DNA of 46,563 bases from an uncultured Mitsuokella sp. (GTDB lineage: Bacteria > Bacillota > Negativicutes > Selenomonadales > Selenomonadaceae), in NCBI GenBank assembly GCA_945873115.1, contig CAMCBT010000011.1:1-46563 (forward strand), in the 5' to 3' direction. A model generated the notes under the pieces. The model did not search any database. It was not told where the DNA came from and saw nothing but the letters and a program-made list of their open reading frames with translations. This document shows positions 24,616 through 30,805 of this stretch, one piece after another. Within the stretch, counting starts at the first letter, position 1. Each line of letters opens with the position of its first letter. The position numbers were made by a program, and so were the translations under genes.

Positions 24616-25053
24616 ATGCGTATATTCTCGCGCTTTCTGCCGAAGAAGAAGCCGGTGGAAATCAAGAACAATATCCCGAAGGAAAAAGCAATCATCAAGA
24701 AGCGCTTTGCCATCTACTGCCACAAGCACCACGGCACCGGCGGCGACAAGCTCTGCCCGAAATGCCAGGGCCTCCTCATGACCGTCCTGACGAAAATCAG
24801 CCGCTGCCCCTACGGCATCACGAAGCCCACCTGTGACCGCTGCGAGCGTCCCTGCTTCGGCGAGGCGAAGACGAAGGAATTCCTGACCATCATGCACACC
24901 GGCGGCACCCGGATGCTTTTCACTCACCCCATCATGACCGTCCGCCAGAAGCTCATGGACATGGGCTACGACTACGCCAAGTACCAGCAGGAAAAGAAGG
25001 CCTCGGACAAGGCAAAGGCCAAGGAAAAGGGAAAAGACAAGGAAAAGAAGTAA
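24616..25053 (+). CDS. YgbA-like nitrous oxide-stimulated promoter family protein
   Basis: A 145-residue protein resembling the YgbA_NO family, whose E. coli member is induced by nitrosative stress. Family positions seen: the helix KKRFAIYCHKHH (about residues 33-44), LCPKCQGLL (about 52-60), SRCPYGITKPTCDRCERPCF (about 69-88) and GGTRMLFTHPIM. The cysteines suggest a metal or Fe-S site. The C-terminus is a Lys-rich charged tail (EKKASDKAKAKEKG...). It is monocistronic with its own promoter and terminator. Biochemical function is not established. Confidence 0.82.
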   Translation: MRIFSRFLPKKKPVEIKNNIPKEKAIIKKRFAIYCHKHHGTGGDKLCPKCQGLLMTVLTKISRCPYGITKPTCDRCERPCFGEAKTKEFLTIMHTGGTRMLFTHPIMTVRQKLMDMGYDYAKYQQEKKASDKAKAKEKGKDKEKK

Positions 25054-25068
25054 TACGTCCTCGCACAC

Positions 25069-25103
25069 AAAAAATCCGCTTGCGTTGCAGGCGGAATTTT
25101 TGT
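25069..25103 (+). terminator. intrinsic terminator after the ygbA-like gene
   Basis: A6, stem TCCGC...GCGGA with TTGC/GCAG-type inner pairs (about 25075-25095), then T5 at 25097-25101. It begins 16 nt past the stop. The candidate toxin promoter overlaps this hairpin. Confidence 0.75.
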
Positions 25104-25108
25104 ATTAT
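25080..25108 (+). promoter_or_regulatory. candidate toxin-gene promoter
   Basis: TTGCGT (25080-25085), 17-bp spacer, TATTAT (25103-25108). It overlaps the preceding terminator and would give a leader of about 90 nt before the small peptide gene. In that leader CCTCCC (25146-25151) is complementary to the GGGAGG ribosome-binding site (25194-25199), which could mask translation. Confidence 0.45.
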
Positions 25109-25206
25109 GAACGAATAAGAGGCACTGCACACGGCAGGCGGTTTTCCTCCCTGCATCCACTCTATCCGGGCTATACCCGAGATACATGGAAAAGGGAGGT
25201 GATGGA

Positions 25207-25269
25207 ATGGATCATGATACGATGATGCTCATGCTCATCCTTCTGTTGGTTCTCGCCATAAAAAAATAG
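25207..25269 (+). CDS. 20-residue hydrophobic peptide, candidate type I toxin
   Basis: A short gene: ATG at 25207, 20 codons, TAG at 25267-25269. The peptide begins MDHDTMML, has a run of Leu/Met/Ile/Val long enough for one membrane helix, and ends Ile-Lys-Lys, the plan of the holin-like / BsrG-TxpA-type small toxins of Firmicutes. A near-ideal site AAGGGAGGTGAT lies 7 nt upstream. The stop codon is embedded in the hairpin that terminates a convergent antisense RNA (25260-25339), and a second hairpin (GAGG-ACCG / CGGT-CCTC, 25308-25334, then TTTCT) could end its own mRNA. Function is inferred from layout; no homologue search was possible. Confidence 0.6.
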   Translation: MDHDTMMLMLILLLVLAIKK

Positions 25270-25339
25270 CCGCCCCTCCCCAGGTCACGGCTATTTAAAG
25301 TCAAACCGAGGAAAACCGTTTGTCGCGGTACCTCTTTCT
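25260..25339 (-). ncRNA. candidate antisense antitoxin RNA
   Basis: A predicted RNA of about 80 nt from the consensus promoter at 25346-25374, ending at a stem CGGCTATTT/AAATAGCCG (25264-25272 with 25288-25296, 15-nt loop) followed by seven U residues (complement of 25260-25266). It is fully complementary to the 3' part of the toxin transcript, including the last codons and stop. This 3'-overlapping arrangement is that of txpA/RatA and bsrG/SR4 in Bacillus. Ends are estimated by eye. Confidence 0.6.
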
Positions 25340-25345
25340 ATGCTT

Positions 25346-25374
25346 ATTATACAGCAGCGCTCCCCTATTGTCAA
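25346..25374 (-). promoter_or_regulatory. perfect-consensus promoter for the antisense RNA
   Basis: Minus strand TTGACA (25369-25374), exactly 17 bp, TATAAT (25346-25351). It is the only full-consensus pair I found in the window, and there is no minus-strand gene downstream for it to serve except the antisense RNA. The -35 overlaps the TGA stop of the neighbouring minus-strand gene. Confidence 0.8.
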
Positions 25375-26189
25375 AGAAAACCACGCAGAGCCTGCAGCAC
25401 CCTTTCGCTGTGGTGGCAGGTATTGCGGACGAAGTCGGCGAGGTACTCGAAGAAGATGCCCTCCCGCTCACAGAGGACGCAGAGCTCCTTTACCGCCTCT
25501 GCCCTTTGGACATCGTACTCGATGCGATGGAGAAGCCTGGCAAGCTCTTTTCGCGTGGCGGGCGTGAATATGGACTTCAGGGCTGCGGCCTCCGCCGTGG
25601 ACCTTTCCGCCCGGAGGAGCCAGACCCGGGTGGATAGATCATGGCTGTAGTCCGAAAAGCCTCGGGCCGCCCAGGCCGCCCCCGCCGCCGCGTCCTCCTC
25701 CTGCTCCCCCGGGACGAAGTGGAGCTCCTGGAAAAGGGCCCGCTCCATGAGGCGCACCACCTCCGCCTTGGCGTAGTAATGCTCCTGCTGAACGGGAAAC
25801 TCTCCCGCCTGCAGGAAATCCAGCACCTTGTGGTAGCGGATATTCAGAAAACTCGTGAGGAGTGCCCCCGTCCCCTTCAAGAGGCGATTCATCCCCAAGA
25901 GGCACCGATAGACCTCATAGGCATCCGTCAGTGCCCCCTCGGCGAGGATGAGGTCGAAGCTCTCCTCCGGGAAGGGGAGGACGCCTGGCCGGTAATCAAG
26001 CCCATGCCAGGCATCGGCGAGCCCCCAGTACTCCTGCGTCTCCTGCACCTCCGGAAGATCCGTCACCACCTCGATATGGGCCTCCGGATAGAGCCGACGC
26101 ACCGCCGGCAGATAGGGGGTGCTCTCCACCAGGAGGAGGTCGAGGGGTGCCACGCCCCCCGACAGAAAAGCCGTCAGATCGTTTTTCAT
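25371..26189 (-). CDS. methyltransferase-like protein, glycosylation operon
   Basis: A 272-residue protein. The first 140 residues look like a reduced class I SAM-methyltransferase fold: LLLVESTPYLPAVRRLYPEAHIEVVTD, then FPEESFDLILAEGALTDAYEVYRCLLGMNRLLKGTGALLTSF, matching the post-motif I/II pattern, but a clear glycine-rich SAM loop is missing. The C-terminal 80 residues are helical (ATRKELARLLHRIEYDVQRAEAV). ATG at 26189 overlaps the stop of the GT41-like gene. Operon context suggests modification of a glycosylated product or glycan. It could also be a glycan-binding partner rather than an enzyme. Confidence 0.55.
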   Translation of the reverse strand: MKNDLTAFLSGGVAPLDLLLVESTPYLPAVRRLYPEAHIEVVTDLPEVQETQEYWGLADAWHGLDYRPGVLPFPEESFDLILAEGALTDAYEVYRCLLGMNRLLKGTGALLTSFLNIRYHKVLDFLQAGEFPVQQEHYYAKAEVVRLMERALFQELHFVPGEQEEDAAAGAAWAARGFSDYSHDLSTRVWLLRAERSTAEAAALKSIFTPATRKELARLLHRIEYDVQRAEAVKELCVLCEREGIFFEYLADFVRNTCHHSERVLQALRGFL

Positions 26190-27619
26190 GCTCTTGCCTC
26201 CCAAAGCCGCAGAAGAGCCGCCCGCACGCTTTTTCCATAGAGCACTTCATCCATCAGGGTGGAGTGCTCTATTTTTTTGCGCAAATCCAGCTGCAACACC
26301 TCCAAAGCCTCCCTATCCGAGGCCAGCTGCCGGACGATTGCCACATATTCTGCCTCGTCCCCGGCAATCCACTCGCCGCAGCCCGCAGCCCTCAGGATAG
26401 AGGCGGCGAAGCGGCCGCTCCGTCGCCTCCCAGAGAGCGTCACCACCGGCACCCCCATGTAGAGGGCGATGGCCGTCATGGCCCCGCCGGGATACGGCAC
26501 GGCATCCAGCAGGATATCGATATCCTGATAGGCCGAGAGATAGTCCGTGCTGCCGGGGCGGATGGCAATCCGATCCGTGGCGATTCCCGCCTCCTCCGCC
26601 CGCTTCCGAAGGGCCGCCCCTCGGCCCGGCTCCCGCGTCACATCCTGCAGGAGAAGCGTCGCCTCCGGCAAAGCCTCCAGCACCGCCCGGTAGAGGGCGA
26701 GGGCGGCCTCCCCCAGCTTCAGGAAATTGTGAAGGGCCCCCAGGCGCACCGGGCCTGCCCGCCGCGGGCCCCGCCGGATTCGCACCATAGCCTCCCGTGG
26801 GGAAAAGGAGAGCATGGAGGGAAGCCTTATGGGCGGCTCCGCGAGGAACCTCTCCGTACCGGCAGGGTCCATGACCTCGTCCGACAGCACTCCATCGAGG
26901 AAGAGAAGCCCCGTGGTATCGAAGTAGCCGATTCCAGAGAGCAGGATAGGTGCCGGCCGAAGCCCCAGCACAGAGAGCGTCACGCCCCCCGCTGAGTGGC
27001 CCCCGAGATCTGCGAGGATGCCAATGCCGTCCTCGCGGATGCGCCTCGCCACCTCCTCCGGCGCAAGGCCGCCCACGTTTCGATACGTATGGGGCACCTG
27101 CGTCAACCCCGGCTCCAGCGCCTCCCCATCTCCCATATCGTAGAGATAGACGGGGAATCGGGCAGCGGCGCGCATTAGCGGCAGGGAAAAAAGCGACACG
27201 GAGGAGGGGGCAAAGTCCGGTGCCAGAAAGCCCACCCGAAGAGCCTCCCCCCGCCTGGGGGCCTCCGGCACCTGACCCAGGATTTTCCCATAGGCCATGT
27301 GCTGGCGCATCATCTCCTCCGGCCCGATATCCGGGAGGTAGTGGAGCGCAAAGAGATAGTTGGAGAAGTGGCGGAGCTGCGTAATCCGAAGACCATCGGC
27401 CATAGCCGCCCGATAATACGCCGCCGCCACCCCCTCCCCATCGGCCAGATGAGAAAAGGCCAGGGCGTAGAGCTCATGGAGCCGCCAGCCCTCGCCTCCC
27501 TCCAGAAAATGCGGGTGGATCTTGCGAAAGGCGGAAAGCCGCGCCAGAAGACTCTCCCCATCCTCTGTCTTTGCAGCCGCCCAAAGCGCTTCCAGCTCCT
27601 GTCTTTGCTCCGACCTCAT
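26186..27619 (-). CDS. GT41 O-GlcNAc transferase-like (SPINDLY-type) glycosyltransferase
   Basis: A 477-residue protein. The first 150 residues are helical and TPR-like (LARLSAFRKIHPHFL, YALAFSHLADGEGVAAAYYRAAM). The catalytic half carries GT41 signatures: LRVGFLAPDFAPSSVSLF, ADLGGHSAGGV (about residues 213-223), ILLSGIGYFDTTGL, LGALHNFLKL, ILLDAVPYPGGAMTAIALYMGVPVVTLSG (about 388-416). GT41 enzymes glycosylate Ser/Thr of proteins in the cytoplasm; in bacteria they act on flagellins or adhesins. No such target is in the window. It overlaps both neighbours by 4 bp, so the three genes are translationally coupled. Confidence 0.85.
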   Translation of the reverse strand: MRSEQRQELEALWAAAKTEDGESLLARLSAFRKIHPHFLEGGEGWRLHELYALAFSHLADGEGVAAAYYRAAMADGLRITQLRHFSNYLFALHYLPDIGPEEMMRQHMAYGKILGQVPEAPRRGEALRVGFLAPDFAPSSVSLFSLPLMRAAARFPVYLYDMGDGEALEPGLTQVPHTYRNVGGLAPEEVARRIREDGIGILADLGGHSAGGVTLSVLGLRPAPILLSGIGYFDTTGLLFLDGVLSDEVMDPAGTERFLAEPPIRLPSMLSFSPREAMVRIRRGPRRAGPVRLGALHNFLKLGEAALALYRAVLEALPEATLLLQDVTREPGRGAALRKRAEEAGIATDRIAIRPGSTDYLSAYQDIDILLDAVPYPGGAMTAIALYMGVPVVTLSGRRRSGRFAASILRAAGCGEWIAGDEAEYVAIVRQLASDREALEVLQLDLRKKIEHSTLMDEVLYGKSVRAALLRLWEARA

Positions 27620-28740
27620 GCCTTTGCCTCCTCTGCCCTCAGCCGGAAATAGGCAATCTCCGGCGGACAGCCGAAGCGGAAGGGGAACCAGCTGCCATTT
27701 CCCACATGGACATAGCCCAGGCTCTCCCCTATGCGCACGAAGCCCCGGGTATACTTGAATACCGGGAAAAGGGGCAGGCCGAAGAGGCCGAACTGGCTGC
27801 CGTGGGTGTGGCCCGTGAGGGTGAGCTTTGCCCCCAGCTCTGCCCCATCGTCGATGAACTCCGGATGATGGGCGAGAAGCACCGAGGGCGCCTCCGCCGG
27901 GACCTCCCGCATGGCCGCCCTTGCATAGGCCCGCTTCAGCTCGGCAAAGTGGGCCCGGTCCATGGGGTAGTCCGTCCCCGCCAGATACAGCCCGTTCACG
28001 AGGCGCACCGAGCTATTCCGCAGGAAGCGCACCCGGGTCCTTCCCAAAAAGGAGAGCGTCCTGTCCACATTGCGATAGTACTCGTGATTGCCCAGGATAA
28101 AGGTGATGCCCAAAGGAAAATCGTCCACATGGCGGCCAAGGATCTGGGCCGCCTCCTCATTTTGCGCCATATCGTCAAAGAGATCCCCCGTGATGACGAG
28201 AAGCTCCGGCCGGCGCGCCGCCACCTGCTGAAGCAGGGCCTCCAGCGCCTGCCCGTCAAAATAGGCCCCCAGATGGATATCGCTGATCTGGGCCAGAGTG
28301 CAGTCAGCGACCAGCCCCTTCATGGGGATATCATAGAAATGCTCCACCACCGACTGTCGCCCCAGCGTCCCTCCATAGAGAGCCGCCCCAGCCCCCAGTG
28401 CCGGGAGGAGCGCCCCCCGGGCCAGCACCCGCCGGCGCCCTGGATCATAGGGGGCGCGAAGCATCCGCCGCCACAGGAATCGGAAAAGTGCTGCCAGGAG
28501 CAGGAGAAGTGCCCCGAAGATCTGTGCCATGAAGACAAAAATCGTCACATTGCCCACCAGGGGCACGCCGATATGGTAGGGGGCATCCCGCCAGAGAAAG
28601 ACAGCGGCCAGGACTGCATCCATCAGGAAGATGGCGAGCCGAAGCCGAAAGAGGAGCCGCCCCTCTGCCACATAGCGCAGGGCAAAGAGAAAGACCAGCA
28701 TAAAGGAGGTCAAAACAGCGCATATAATCGTAAAAAACAT
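27616..28740 (-). CDS. membrane-anchored metallophosphoesterase (YkuE-like)
   Basis: A 374-residue protein with three to four N-terminal transmembrane segments (about residues 1-110), an Arg-rich linker (DPGRRRVLARGAL) and a metallophosphoesterase domain: ISDIHLG (about 153-159), TGDLFDD, LGNHEYY, LLAHHPEF and TLTGHTHGSQFG (about 312-323). The two-metal residues are all kept. Relatives hydrolyse UDP-sugar lipids or phospholipids; the substrate is unknown. ATG behind GGCAGGAGG. It is the first gene of the run with the GT41-like and methyltransferase-like genes. Confidence 0.88.
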   Translation of the reverse strand: MFFTIICAVLTSFMLVFLFALRYVAEGRLLFRLRLAIFLMDAVLAAVFLWRDAPYHIGVPLVGNVTIFVFMAQIFGALLLLLAALFRFLWRRMLRAPYDPGRRRVLARGALLPALGAGAALYGGTLGRQSVVEHFYDIPMKGLVADCTLAQISDIHLGAYFDGQALEALLQQVAARRPELLVITGDLFDDMAQNEEAAQILGRHVDDFPLGITFILGNHEYYRNVDRTLSFLGRTRVRFLRNSSVRLVNGLYLAGTDYPMDRAHFAELKRAYARAAMREVPAEAPSVLLAHHPEFIDDGAELGAKLTLTGHTHGSQFGLFGLPLFPVFKYTRGFVRIGESLGYVHVGNGSWFPFRFGCPPEIAYFRLRAEEAKA

Positions 28741-28813
28741 AAATCCTCCTGCCGCGCACATAGCTCGTCCGGCGGGCTAAGATCCCGGGAGCCTCGGTGA
28801 AGACGCAGGCTTC

Positions 28814-28847
28814 CAAAAAAATAAAGCCGCAGAAGGTCTCTGCAGCT
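28814..28847 (-). terminator. intrinsic terminator of the winged-helix gene
   Basis: Minus strand: a 9-bp stem (28825-28833 with 28839-28847, one T-G pair), 5-nt loop, followed by TTATTTTTTT (complement of 28816-28824). It separates the small gene from the metallophosphoesterase operon. Confidence 0.88.
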
Positions 28848-28872
28848 ATCCATAGCGAGGGTTTACCGGCCA

Positions 28873-29112
28873 CTAGGCCAGTCCGCGAAGATGTGCATTT
28901 TCCGCTTGACGCTCCCGATAATACCACCGGGTAGATGAGCCAATGGCCAGGCGCACCGCATCCAGCTGCCCCTGCTTAGCCAGGCGCTTTAGGGATGCCA
29001 CATCGAAGCCATTGACAGAGAGGTAGCTTGCCGACAGGAAGCCCACCTGCTTGAGTTGCTTTCTGTACCAGGTACTGTCACGACGGTCCATCTGAATGCT
29101 CTTGATTGCCAT
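28873..29112 (-). CDS. small winged-helix / excisionase-like DNA-binding protein, unknown
   Basis: A 79-residue basic protein I cannot name. The C-terminal half (DVASLKRLAKQGQLDAVRLAIGSSTRWYYRERQ) follows the MerR/excisionase wing pattern in which a helix is followed by Val-Arg-Leu and a Trp/Arg-rich wing. I chose ATG at 29112 behind AGGGGATTG; the ATG five codons upstream overlaps this site. It forms its own unit: promoter and palindrome upstream, terminator downstream. It may be an autoregulated repressor or a remnant of a mobile element. Confidence 0.65.
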   Translation of the reverse strand: MAIKSIQMDRRDSTWYRKQLKQVGFLSASYLSVNGFDVASLKRLAKQGQLDAVRLAIGSSTRWYYRERQAENAHLRGLA

Positions 29113-29172
29113 TTCAATCCCCTCCATGAACGTGCACTTCGGTCGATCTTTCTAGCTTACATGTCACCCTTC

Positions 29173-29212
29173 GCTATTATCAGATTATAGCAGAAATTGT
29201 AACGATAATCAA
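29173..29212 (-). promoter_or_regulatory. promoter with overlapping operator-like palindrome
   Basis: Minus strand TTGATT (29207-29212), 17 bp, TATAAT (29184-29189), about 75 nt before the winged-helix gene. The -10 lies inside a 19-bp imperfect palindrome (29173-29191) with half-sites GCTATTATC and GCTATAATC, well placed for repression, possibly by the gene's own product. Confidence 0.65.
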
Positions 29213-29297
29213 GCTGCTGCACGTCCGGGAAGGTACAAAAGTCCATGGATTTACAATTTCTTTGCAATCAGCTCCTGGCGCCTCAGTCTGCAGGACC

Positions 29298-30788
29298 TTA
29301 TCGGCCCGACCAGCCCATGACCTGGAGGACGGCGCTCTGCCAGCCGTCGTAGTGCGCCTCCCGCTCCTCCGGGGAAAGCTTGGGCGTGAAGAGGCGGGTC
29401 TTCTGGGGAAGACGCGCGAGCTCCTCCACACTTCTCCAGAAGCCCGTGGCGAGACCGGCGAGGAAGGCGATGCCCCGCGCCGTCATCTCCTCCGTCTCCT
29501 GCCGGCGCACCGGGAGGCCCAGGATATCCGCCTGGAGCTGCATGAGAAGATCCGACTTCGCCCCGCCCCCGTCGGCGGAGAGCTCCGCCAGCGGCACGGG
29601 GATATCGGCCCCCAGGGCCTCGGCGATGTCCCGGATGCGGTAGGCCATGGACGAAAGCGCCGCCCGGGCGATATCGGCCCGGGTCGTGGTCTCCGAGAGG
29701 CCCAGGAGCATGCCCCGGGCCCCCGCATCCCAGTAGGGGGCACTGAGGCCACGGAAGGCGGGGACGAAGTAGAGGCCGCTCTCCTTTGCCGTCCCCGCAA
29801 GGGCCGTGGCCTCCTCCGGGGAGGTGATGAGGCCCAGGCCCTCCAGCCAGTCGAGGGCATAGCCCGCCACCATGACGCTCCCCTCCAGAGCGTAGGTGGT
29901 GGCATTGCCAAAGGTCCAGGCAATCGTCGTATTGAGGCCGTTTTGCGAGGGCAGAAGCCTATCCCCCGTATTGAGCAGGAAGAAGGAGCCCTTGCCGTAG
30001 GTGTTCTTCGCCATGCCAGGGGCGAAGCAGCGCTGGCCGAAGAGATCCGCCTGCTGGTTGCCGGCCAGCGCCGTGATGGGGATCTCCACGCCGAAGACCT
30101 CCTTTGCCGTGGTGCCGTAGAAGGCGCTCGTCGGATAGACCACGGGCATGATCCCCTCCGGGATGCCCGCATGCGCGAGAAGCGTGGCGTCCCAGCGGAG
30201 CTCCTTCAAGTGAAAGAGCATGGTGCGGGAGGCATTGGAGCAGTCCGTGGCATGTATCCTGTCGCCGGAGAGTCTGTAGAGGAGCCAGGAGTCCACGGTG
30301 CCAAAGAGGAGGTCGCCGGCCTCCGCCTTTTCGCGGGCCCCCGGTACGTGGTCCAGGAGCCAGATGATTTTCGAGATGGAGAAATAGGGGGTGAAGACCA
30401 TGGAGGTCTTTTGCCGAAATTCCTCGGCGATGCCCTCCGCCTCCTGCAGCCGCCGGAGCTCGCCGAGGGACTGCTGGGACTGCCAGCAGATAGCAGGGGC
30501 GATGGGCTCTCCCGTTGCGCGATCCCAAAGGACGGTGGTCTCCCGCTGGTTCGTGATGCCGATGGCCTCCACCTCGGAGGCCTCGATGCCGCTTCGCCGA
30601 AGGGCCTCCGCCGCCACGAGCCGCTGGATCTCATAGATTTCCTCCGCATCCTGCTCTGCCCAGCCAGGATGCCGGTGTGTCACCGTCAGCGGCCGCTCCG
30701 CATACCCCGCCATGCGCCCCGTCCTGTCAAAGAGCACCGCCCGATTCTTCACCGTCCCGGAGTCAAGGGCCAGTATATATTTCTTCAC
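29298..30788 (-). CDS. glpK: glycerol kinase homologue (FGGY) with altered active site
   Basis: A 496-residue FGGY carbohydrate kinase aligning along its length with GlpK: ITNQRETTVLW (Arg82, Glu83 of the glycerol site), PYFS, LFGTVDSWLL, NASRTMLF, GMAKNTYGKGSF, PAFRGLSAPYWD. Two active-site positions differ. The catalytic aspartate (Asp245 in E. coli) is Asn244 in AGNQQADLFGQ, and the Thr of YGTG is Lys266 (YGKGS). The phosphate loop reads DSGTVKNRA instead of DQGTTSSRA. It may act on another polyol or be inactive. GTG start behind GGAGGAGG, 185 bp after the winged-helix gene's start region; no glpF or glpD beside it. Confidence 0.75.
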   Translation of the reverse strand: MKKYILALDSGTVKNRAVLFDRTGRMAGYAERPLTVTHRHPGWAEQDAEEIYEIQRLVAAEALRRSGIEASEVEAIGITNQRETTVLWDRATGEPIAPAICWQSQQSLGELRRLQEAEGIAEEFRQKTSMVFTPYFSISKIIWLLDHVPGAREKAEAGDLLFGTVDSWLLYRLSGDRIHATDCSNASRTMLFHLKELRWDATLLAHAGIPEGIMPVVYPTSAFYGTTAKEVFGVEIPITALAGNQQADLFGQRCFAPGMAKNTYGKGSFFLLNTGDRLLPSQNGLNTTIAWTFGNATTYALEGSVMVAGYALDWLEGLGLITSPEEATALAGTAKESGLYFVPAFRGLSAPYWDAGARGMLLGLSETTTRADIARAALSSMAYRIRDIAEALGADIPVPLAELSADGGGAKSDLLMQLQADILGLPVRRQETEEMTARGIAFLAGLATGFWRSVEELARLPQKTRLFTPKLSPEEREAHYDGWQSAVLQVMGWSGR

Positions 30789-30805
30789 ACGCCTCCTCCT
30801 TTCTT

